NCBI GenBank assembly: GCA_038252255.1
Contig: JBBSAM010000002.1
Span: forward strand, 124,001 to 188,000
Length of the DNA: 64,000 bases
Source of the DNA: Chersky-806 sp038252255
GTDB lineage: Bacteria > Actinomycetota > Acidimicrobiia > IMCC26256 > JAENVU01
Direction of reading: 5' to 3'
The position numbers and the translations under genes were made by a program. The notes beneath the pieces were generated by a model. That model made no database searches and was not told where the DNA came from. It worked only from the letters and a program-made list of their open reading frames with translations. Below, in pieces: positions 58,032 through 64,000 of the stretch (its first letter is position 1; each line of letters starts with the position of its first letter).

Positions 58032-58357
58032 ACCGCAACTTCAGCCAATCGATCACGGTGCGCTGTGACGACCCGGCATTGATCGTTGATCTGCTCGCCG
58101 AGTGGGACCTCCAGCAGGCGACGAGCGACATCATGGGCTACATGGGTACGCGTGTGCTCGCCGACCGCGAAGTGCTGGGTCAGTACGTGATCATCGCGGA
58201 CTTCGGTGTCGTCGACCCGAACGTGTCCGCGGCGGAGGAAGCCACCCGCAACGACGCACGCCGCGAGACCCGCGCGTGGGCGGCGCGCCTGCGCGAGGTG
58301 ATCAACGGCGAGCCCGAGTACCACCACTTCGACGAGATCTACCGCACCGATCGATGA
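58028..58357 (+). CDS. Hypothetical protein between COQ4-like and P450 genes
   Basis: 109 residues from GTG 58028, coupled at both ends (GTGA, ATGA). It resembles a ferredoxin-like alpha/beta (ABM-type) fold: FSQSITVRCDDPALIVDLLA, VLGQYVIIADFGVVDPN, and a C-terminal helix ending YHHFDEIYRTDR. Similarity to antibiotic biosynthesis monooxygenase-like proteins is only suggestive. Conservation of overlaps with two enzyme genes implies it belongs to the same pathway. Confidence 0.65.
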   Translation: MNRNFSQSITVRCDDPALIVDLLAEWDLQQATSDIMGYMGTRVLADREVLGQYVIIADFGVVDPNVSAAEEATRNDARRETRAWAARLREVINGEPEYHHFDEIYRTDR

Positions 58358-59063
58358 CGACGCTCGCGGAAGCACTCTCCTCCTGGGGCGCGTACGACCG
58401 CGACAACCCATTCTCACTGTTTGCGGGCCGCACTCGCTTCGAGCGGCGATGTGGTCGCGGAAGGTCTCCCGGGACCGGCGTTCGCTCGGCACATGCTCGT
58501 CGTCGACCCGCCGGACGCCGTCGTCGATCTCGTCGCGACCTACGCGTTCCCGCTGCCGTTCACCGTCATCTGCGAGCTGCTCGGCGTCCCGAGTGACGAC
58601 CGGGCGCCGCTCGGCCACGGGCTCATGCAGCTGCTCGCGCCCACCGCGACGTCGGAGGAGTACGAGCGGGCGAAGGAAGCGTCCGACACCGTCGTCGAGC
58701 TGTTGACCACCCTCGTCGAGGAGAAGCAAGCCGCCCCGGACGAAGCGCTCGTGAGCGCACTGATCAGTGTGCGCGACGGCGACGAAAGGCTCGATCACGA
58801 CGAGCTGATGTCGACGATCTTCCAGTTGATCGTCGCGGGGCACCACACGACCGCGAGCCTGATCGGCAACAGCATCGTCGCGCTGCTCCGCCATCCCGCC
58901 ACTCGCTCGCATGGAGGCGCAGATCGCGCTCAGCTCTCTGCTCCACCGCTTCCCGGACCTGCGGCCGGCGGAACCCGTGGACCGGCTGCATTGGGGGCAC
59001 GGCGACGGCCTCGTCCGGCGCGGCCTCTCAGCCCTCCCGGTCGTACCCGGTCGAGCGCAGTGA
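58354..59063 (+). pseudogene. Decayed cytochrome P450
   Basis: Pieces of a P450 in three frames. It starts MTTLAEALSSWGAYDRDNPF, then jumps (deletion plus frameshift near 58440) to FARHMLVVDPPDAVVDLVAT and through the I-helix LIVAGHHTTASLIGNS. A second lesion near 58905 switches frame to MEAQIALSSLLHRFPDLRP, ending ALPVVPGRAQ at the TGA. The ExxR motif and the haem-binding Cys loop are gone. It cannot bind haem. Coupled in order to the COQ4-like operon. Confidence 0.88.
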
Positions 59064-59092
59064 CCGGCGCGTCGTCGGTGACCGGTGACGGG

Positions 59093-60208
59093 TCAGTGCC
59101 GGGTCCAGTTGCTGCTGATCTGCACACCGGCCTGCGGGGTCTCCATGGTGCGCTTCCAGCTCGCGTCATGCCGCAGGGTGGAGTTGAGGAATGAGATCGA
59201 GTACCCGTCCACGAGATCGTGGAGGCGTTCCGGGCTCATCGTCGGGGGGTTGCAGTTCCCCGGGAAGTTGAAGGTGTCCCAGGCGTGTTCGACATCGAGT
59301 GACGGCAGGAGCTTCTTGATCGCCTCGGTCCAGGTCGGCAGGAACGGCTGGTACGAGCACATGTCGGTGAACCCGCCGTGGAGGGCGGTAGGGATCTCGG
59401 CTTGGAACCATGGGCTCGTGATCGTGTCGAACACCTGAGGCTCTGACCCGTTGATGCCGTCGGCACTCCAGAGCATCAGGGTCGGGATCTTCACCTGGGC
59501 CAGCTGCTCGTCGGTCAGGATGAAGGCGGTCGGGTCCATGACGATGACGTCGTCGACGCGTGGATCGGTGGCGGCGAGACCGACGGCGGCAGCACCACCG
59601 AGGGAGTGCCCGGTCGCGACGATCCGCCGCGGGTCGACGAGCGCGGAGATCGTGGCCGGAGTGGATGCTGTGGGGACCGTCAACGCCGTGATCACTCGGC
59701 CGAGATCGTCGACCCGGTTCGCCACGTTGGAGACGTAGTCCACGTTGTTGATACCCAGTGCGGCGTCGATGATCGTGTCGCCGGGATGGTCGGGGGCGGC
59801 AACGACGTATCCGTGGCTGGCCAGGACCTCGGTGAAGAACGTCGCGACGACGCTGAACCCGCCGCCTCCGTGCGAGTACACGACGAGCGGGAAGCGGCCG
59901 GGTGCCGGTGCCGCGCCGTCCGCGGCGAGCCGGGCCGGCATGTCCACGCCCGGAACGAGCGTGTAGGTGGCCAACGAGGCGGACGATTCGCGGCTGGGGT
60001 ACCAGACGTCGACGCTGAGCGCGGGCCGGTCCGTGGTCGCGGGAACGGTGACCGTCGTGTGACCGACCGGGTAGGGCCCCGGCGCCGCGGTGGGAAGCGG
60101 GTGGCTCTGCCCGTGAGTGGGACCGCACGGGAGCAATGGCCAATGGCACCCGGCCAGCACCAACGACAGGACAAGCGATGCGCCGAGCAACCGGACCCGT
60201 CGACCCAT
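59093..60208 (-). CDS. Alpha/beta-hydrolase lipoprotein (PAF-acetylhydrolase/cutinase-like)
   Basis: 371 residues. Lipoprotein signal RRVRLLGASLVLSLVLAGC with lipobox LAGC. The hydrolase core has oxyanion segment VVYSHGGGGFSV, nucleophile elbow IVATGHSLGGAAAVGLAA, acid in MDPTAFIL/LWSADGINGS region and a late His in TALHGGFTD. It should hydrolyse esters of lipids or short-chain compounds outside the cell. Convergent with the decayed P450 gene and divergent from the intact P450. Confidence 0.88.
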   Translation of the reverse strand: MGRRVRLLGASLVLSLVLAGCHWPLLPCGPTHGQSHPLPTAAPGPYPVGHTTVTVPATTDRPALSVDVWYPSRESSASLATYTLVPGVDMPARLAADGAAPAPGRFPLVVYSHGGGGFSVVATFFTEVLASHGYVVAAPDHPGDTIIDAALGINNVDYVSNVANRVDDLGRVITALTVPTASTPATISALVDPRRIVATGHSLGGAAAVGLAATDPRVDDVIVMDPTAFILTDEQLAQVKIPTLMLWSADGINGSEPQVFDTITSPWFQAEIPTALHGGFTDMCSYQPFLPTWTEAIKKLLPSLDVEHAWDTFNFPGNCNPPTMSPERLHDLVDGYSISFLNSTLRHDASWKRTMETPQAGVQISSNWTRH

Positions 60209-60326
60209 AGTCCCGACCTCCCTGCCGCGACGCGTGACGCGTCACATCGCGTGAAGACCGCACCCTACGGCGCTCGGACGCACCGCGCAGGCTGATGCCC
60301 GGCGTGCGGCATGGCAGGCTCGGTGC

Positions 60327-61508
60327 GTGGCGACCGATCCTCTCGATGCGACCCTCGGCGTTCCGTACGACACCTTCGTCGATCTCCGGAACCGGTGCCC
60401 GGTCTCGCGGACCGAGTCGGGCGCCTATTTCTTCGCCGGTCACGACGACGTCCTGGCTGCGACGAAGGACATCGATTCGTTCCAGGCCAGCTTCCGGGAG
60501 CCGGGTGTGGTGGTCCCGCCCGAGGAGCAGCTGATCAGCGAGATTCCCGAACCTCGCCACAGCGAGATTCGTCGCATCATCAATTCGGCGATCGCCCAGC
60601 ACCGCATCGGTCGGGTGGAGCCGTACGCGCGCCGTCTCTGCTCCGAGCTGATCGATCGTGTGATCGCGCAGGGTGGGGGCGATCTCGTTGCCGGGTACGT
60701 GACCCCGATCCCCGCCAGTGTGATCGCGCACCTGCTGGGTGCGGACCCCGCCGATCATCACCGATTCGCGGAGTGGTCCGACCTCGTCGTGCAGTCGACC
60801 TACGCGACGAAGAACCGGCGCGAGGACGGTGACGACGGCGAAGGGCTCGCCGGCACTGCGCCTGAATTCGTCGACTACATCGACGCGATGATCGCGACTC
60901 GGCGTGCCTCGGGCGATCCGCCGGACGATTTCGTGACGCGCCTGATCCACACCGAGGTCGACGGTCGCCGGCTCTCCGACCTCGAGATGCGGACGCAGCT
61001 CGCGTTCCTGTTGATCTCGGGCAACGAGACCACCCGCCACCTCATCGGGAACATGCTCGAGGTCGTCTGCACCGATCCGGATCTCCTGGCCAGGCTGCGC
61101 GAGGACGGCGATCTGGTTCCGGTGATGGTCGAGGAGTCATTGCGGCACGATCCACCGATCCACGTCTTGATGCGCGACTGCATCGCGGCAACGACCGTCG
61201 GTGACGTGATGATTCCCGTCGCTTCGAAGGTCGCGTTCGGGCTGGCGTCGGGAAACCGCGACCCGCGGGCGTATGACGATCCCGACTCCTTCCGTCTCGA
61301 TCGTCCGAGCCCGAAGGATCATCTGGCATTCGGCGGTGGCCCGCATGTTTGCCCCGGCGCCGCTCTGGCCCGTCTCGAAGGCCGCGTCGCGCTCGAGGTG
61401 TTCCTCGACCGTGTGCGCACCGCGCACGTCGCCGAGGGATACCGGCGCGAACCGGTTCCGGTGTTCTGGGCCAACGGCCCGCGCCGGTTGCCCGTCGTCA
61501 TCCACTGA
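60327..61508 (+). CDS. Cytochrome P450
   Basis: 393 residues from GTG 60327. The I-helix oxygen-binding motif is LLISGNETTRHLIGNM; ExxR is VEESLRHDPP; and the haem loop is FGGGPHVCPGAALARLEG with the axial Cys. All core P450 elements are intact, unlike the broken copy 1.3 kb upstream. It should hydroxylate a hydrophobic substrate using electrons from a ferredoxin such as that at 47852. The substrate is unknown; neighbours (hydrolase, enoyl-CoA hydratase, sulfotransferase) suggest lipids or sterol-like compounds. Confidence 0.93.
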   Translation: MATDPLDATLGVPYDTFVDLRNRCPVSRTESGAYFFAGHDDVLAATKDIDSFQASFREPGVVVPPEEQLISEIPEPRHSEIRRIINSAIAQHRIGRVEPYARRLCSELIDRVIAQGGGDLVAGYVTPIPASVIAHLLGADPADHHRFAEWSDLVVQSTYATKNRREDGDDGEGLAGTAPEFVDYIDAMIATRRASGDPPDDFVTRLIHTEVDGRRLSDLEMRTQLAFLLISGNETTRHLIGNMLEVVCTDPDLLARLREDGDLVPVMVEESLRHDPPIHVLMRDCIAATTVGDVMIPVASKVAFGLASGNRDPRAYDDPDSFRLDRPSPKDHLAFGGGPHVCPGAALARLEGRVALEVFLDRVRTAHVAEGYRREPVPVFWANGPRRLPVVIH

Positions 61509-61599
61509 CGCCCTGCCGCCCGGGAGGTGACTCTCGGAGCGACCCGAGTGCTCGGCGGCGCGGGCCCGGGAAGGTCGATGCATTCGAACCGGGTCGTCG

Positions 61600-62388
61600 T
61601 CACCGCCCTTCGAAGCGCGGTCGTCGCTTCTCGAGGAAGGCCTTCATTCCCTCGATCTGGTCCGCCGAGCTGCTGCAGCGCCGGACCGCGTCACGTTCGA
61701 CGCGCAGCGCCGCCTCGAGCGGAAGGTGCTCGGCGCCGACGACCGCGCGCAGGACGCCGGCGACGGCAATGGGCGGCTGGGCGGCCAGCTCCTCGGCGAG
61801 CTCGACGGCTCGCGCCTTCAGGTCCGCGATCGGATGGAGCTCGTGCACGAGACCGATCGCCAGTGCGGTCGGTCCGTCGATCTTCTTCGCTCGCAAGATC
61901 ATTTCGAGCGCCCGGGCCCGTCCGACGGTCCTGGTCAGGCGCGCGGTGCCACCCCATGCCGGGACGGTGCCCAGGTCCAGCTCCGGCAAGCCGATGCGCG
62001 CGCCCTCGGTCGCCGCGAAGCGGAAGTGACAGGCAAGGGGTAGCTCGAGCCCCCCGCCGAGGCAGTAGCCGAACATCGTCGCGATCACGGGCTTGTCGAG
62101 ATTCTCGATCAGGGCGAGCACCCTCAGCCGCTGATCGAGCACCGCCTCGAACCCACCACGATCCTGCGCGCCCGACATCAGCTGCTTCAGGTCCATGCCG
62201 ACGCTGAAGGATTCGTCTCCTGCCGCGGTGAGGACGACGGCCCGCGTCTCCCGGTCCTCCCGCAGCGCGATGACCGCGCGCTCGAGCTCGTCCATGAACT
62301 CGAACGTCATCCGGTTCCGCGGCGGATCGTGGTTCTCGAGGATCACCACGTGCCCCCGACGCTCGACTCGTAACGCGGTCTCGATCAC
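61600..62388 (-). CDS. Enoyl-CoA hydratase/isomerase family protein
   Basis: 262 residues. Crotonase signatures: oxyanion segments SVGMDLKQLMSG and GYCLGGGLELPLACHFRFAA, with the catalytic-region LGTVPAWGGTARLTRTVG. A Glu normally used as base near the second segment lies in LPELDLGTVP. It acts on acyl-CoA in beta-oxidation-like degradation. Convergent with the P450 gene, 91 bp apart, and divergent from the sulfotransferase. Confidence 0.93.
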   Translation of the reverse strand: MIETALRVERRGHVVILENHDPPRNRMTFEFMDELERAVIALREDRETRAVVLTAAGDESFSVGMDLKQLMSGAQDRGGFEAVLDQRLRVLALIENLDKPVIATMFGYCLGGGLELPLACHFRFAATEGARIGLPELDLGTVPAWGGTARLTRTVGRARALEMILRAKKIDGPTALAIGLVHELHPIADLKARAVELAEELAAQPPIAVAGVLRAVVGAEHLPLEAALRVERDAVRRCSSSADQIEGMKAFLEKRRPRFEGR

Positions 62389-62441
62389 CGAAGTCCTCCT
62401 TCTCAGGTCGTCGGACCGTACCCTCGCCCTACGCTCTCGGC

Positions 62442-63401
62442 ATGCCTGCCGCCGGGCCCGAGCGCATCCACGAATATCGCAACCATCACCTCGACAGCAC
62501 GCGCTGGGACCACTTCCACGTGCGCGACGGCGACATCGTCGTCACCACCGCGTACAAGGCCGGCACCACCTGGACCCAACGGATCCTCGCGGCGCTCGTG
62601 CTGGGACTGGAGCCGGACGGCCGCAATCTGATGGAGGCATCGCCCTGGATCGACGCGCGGTTCCAGGGCCCGATCGAACCGGTGATCGAGTCGCTCGATG
62701 CCCAGTCGCACCGACGATTCGTGAAGAGCCATCTCGCGGCCGATGGTCTGCGCTTCTTCCCCGAGGCGAAGTACGTGGTTGTGGGACGCGACACGCGCGA
62801 CGTGTTCATGTCGTTGTGGAACCACTACAGCGCGTACACCGATCTCGCCTACTCCCTGCTCAACGATCCCGAACGCCCCGGACGGGAGCTCCCGCGGTGT
62901 CCCGAACAGCCGCAGGAGCTGTGGCCGCGCTGGATCAGTGAGGGCTGGTTCGATTGGGAGCCCGACGGCTGGCCGTTCTGGTCGCATCATCACCACCTCT
63001 CGACCTGGTGGCGGTGGCGGGACCTACCCAACGTGCACTTCATGCACTTCGGCGACATGCTCGCTGACACCGAGGGCGAGATGCGCCGCCTCGCCGAGTA
63101 CTGCGAGATCGACGTCGCCGAGGACCAATGGCCGGCGATCGTCGACGCCGTCCAGCTCGACGCGATGCGCGCGGCGGCGAAGGCCGGAGACGGTGACGGC
63201 GATCCCGCCGCGATGATCTTCGAGGGCGGCACCGACCGGTTCCTCTACAAGGGTACGAACGGACGTTGGCGCGGCGTGCTCACCGATGACGACCTTGTGC
63301 TCTACGAGCAGGCCGCGGCGACACTCGACCCGGAGCTGCGCGCGTGGCTCGAAGGCGGCCGAGCCGCCGGGCCAGGTCAGCGGGCCTCCCGAGAGCGATG
63401 A
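62442..63401 (+). CDS. PAPS-dependent sulfotransferase
   Basis: 319 residues. The 5'-phosphosulfate loop is VTTAYKAGTTWTQRILAALV (close to the YPKSGTTW consensus), and the 3'-phosphate signature is VVVGRDTRDVFMSLWNHYSA. The catalytic His is expected in RRFVKSHLAADGL. Enzymes of this sulfotransferase_1 group add sulfate from PAPS to hydroxyls of steroids, lipids or phenols in the cytoplasm. With an arylsulfatase 12 kb upstream, the region can both add and remove sulfate esters. Confidence 0.93.
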   Translation: MPAAGPERIHEYRNHHLDSTRWDHFHVRDGDIVVTTAYKAGTTWTQRILAALVLGLEPDGRNLMEASPWIDARFQGPIEPVIESLDAQSHRRFVKSHLAADGLRFFPEAKYVVVGRDTRDVFMSLWNHYSAYTDLAYSLLNDPERPGRELPRCPEQPQELWPRWISEGWFDWEPDGWPFWSHHHHLSTWWRWRDLPNVHFMHFGDMLADTEGEMRRLAEYCEIDVAEDQWPAIVDAVQLDAMRAAAKAGDGDGDPAAMIFEGGTDRFLYKGTNGRWRGVLTDDDLVLYEQAAATLDPELRAWLEGGRAAGPGQRASRER

Positions 63402-63464
63402 GCGCAGGCACCCGAGTGTTCCGACCGCGCCTCGAGGAGGTACCGCTCGCGGGGGTCTTCATCC

Positions 63465-64000
63465 TTACGGGTCGGGGGAGGCTTCGTGATCTCCCTCGGG
63501 ACGGCGGAGGTGGATGCCGGTCAGCGTCTCGTGCACGATGCTTTCGTCGGCGCCGAGTGCCGCCAGGCACTCAGACGCGACCGTCGTGATCACGTCGAGC
63601 TCCGTCTGCGACATGCCCGCGGCGGTCGAGATCGCACACGCCTTGATCCATGGTCGTCGCCACCGGTTGTCACGATCCTCCACGAGGTCGAGCAGGATCG
63701 CGCGTTGACTGAGCGACGGGACCGGAAACGCTCGGACGAGAGCGTTGAGCCGCTCACCGTCCGACCACCGGGGCTCGAGCATCGCGACCACGGCCCGATC
63801 CGTGCCGGTCAGCGTGACGTCGAGCCACTCGAGCGCGAGCGCATGGGATCGCGGATCGCGCCGGGCGAGCTGGAAGACGACCCGGTGGAACCCCTCGGTG
63901 CCGTGGCGCATCGAGAACGCGGCGAGCACGCGCTCCCGCACGAGCTCCAGCTCGTCCCTCAGAGCCGCGCCCTGCAGGTCGGCCGCCGGCTCGTTCTCGA
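63465..64000 (-). CDS. C-terminal part of an unidentified helical protein (partial)
   Basis: Open from the right edge; about 178 residues visible, ending RRPEGDHEASPDP. Repeated helices such as FQLARRDPRSHALALEWLDV and CLAALGADESIVHETLTGI suggest HEAT-like repeats. GTG 63941 is an internal candidate start, but the frame continues to the window end with plausible coding sequence, so the true start is probably outside. Family not recognised. Confidence 0.5.
   Translation of the reverse strand, partial: ENEPAADLQGAALRDELELVRERVLAAFSMRHGTEGFHRVVFQLARRDPRSHALALEWLDVTLTGTDRAVVAMLEPRWSDGERLNALVRAFPVPSLSQRAILLDLVEDRDNRWRRPWIKACAISTAAGMSQTELDVITTVASECLAALGADESIVHETLTGIHLRRPEGDHEASPDP

Noticed and set aside
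1..64000. CRISPR array, rRNA or intact insertion sequence
   Set aside because: No regularly spaced repeats, no rRNA-like segments and no transposase with catalytic motifs were seen on either strand.

Overview
The window is high-GC DNA with dense, often overlapping genes, many GTG starts and short spacers. Mycothiol/DinB-type enzymes (TIGR03086/TIGR03083-like), a SARP/BTAD regulator, a SepX/GlpR-like membrane protein, P450s with a ferredoxin, and a CtpF-like ATPase flanked by universal stress proteins point to an actinobacterium. Acidimicrobiia is my best guess, from gene-content style only. No rRNA or CRISPR array was seen.

Layout. (1) 1-3.5 kb is core chromosome: moaC, a SepX/GlpR-like protein, a translin-like protein, a PLC-like lipoprotein and tRNA-Ala(CGC). 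(2) 3.5-27.8 kb is a composite genomic island in the 3' end of that tRNA gene. A 43-bp piece of the tRNA gene recurs as a direct repeat at 21625 and 27714, which splits the island into two tandem units. Unit 1 (3.5-21.7 kb) has a tyrosine integrase, an excisionase, a MobF/TraA-type relaxase-helicase and a sulfonate/nitrate-type ABC importer. It also carries a defence block: a DUF262-HNH protein, a type III-like Res/Mod pair, and an XRE-ImmA/PIN pair under a perfect palindrome. Unit 2 (21.7-27.8 kb) has no integrase. It carries a metallophosphoesterase, MntA/HepT with an AbiEi-like regulator, a full-length Fic protein, a pRiA4b ORF-3-like protein, VapBC and several gene scars.

(3) 27.8-30.8 kb is a scar-rich flank with two small toxin-antitoxin-like pairs, a DUF3024 gene and an O-methyltransferase remnant. 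(4) 30.9-35.1 kb is an L-fucose-type oxidative catabolic cluster: aldo/keto reductase, L-fuconate dehydratase, SDR, and a solute-binding-like protein with no signal peptide. (5) 35.2-37.2 kb is another accessory patch with a deleted Fic copy. (6) 37.2-47.6 kb holds three TetR genes with visible operators, two paralogous MBL hydrolases with an HxDxDH site, a SARP-NB-ARC regulator, methyltransferases and a degenerate phosphatase operon.

(7) 47.8-64 kb looks metabolic: ferredoxin, arylsulfatase, SnoaL-like and kinase-like proteins, a CtpF-like P-type ATPase between two universal stress proteins, a COQ4-like fusion, a decayed and an intact P450, a lipoprotein hydrolase, an enoyl-CoA hydratase and a sulfotransferase. 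Mobility, defence and toxin-antitoxin genes cluster in 3.5-37 kb. The rest is compatible with lipid, steroid or xenobiotic turnover, but substrates cannot be read from sequence alone.
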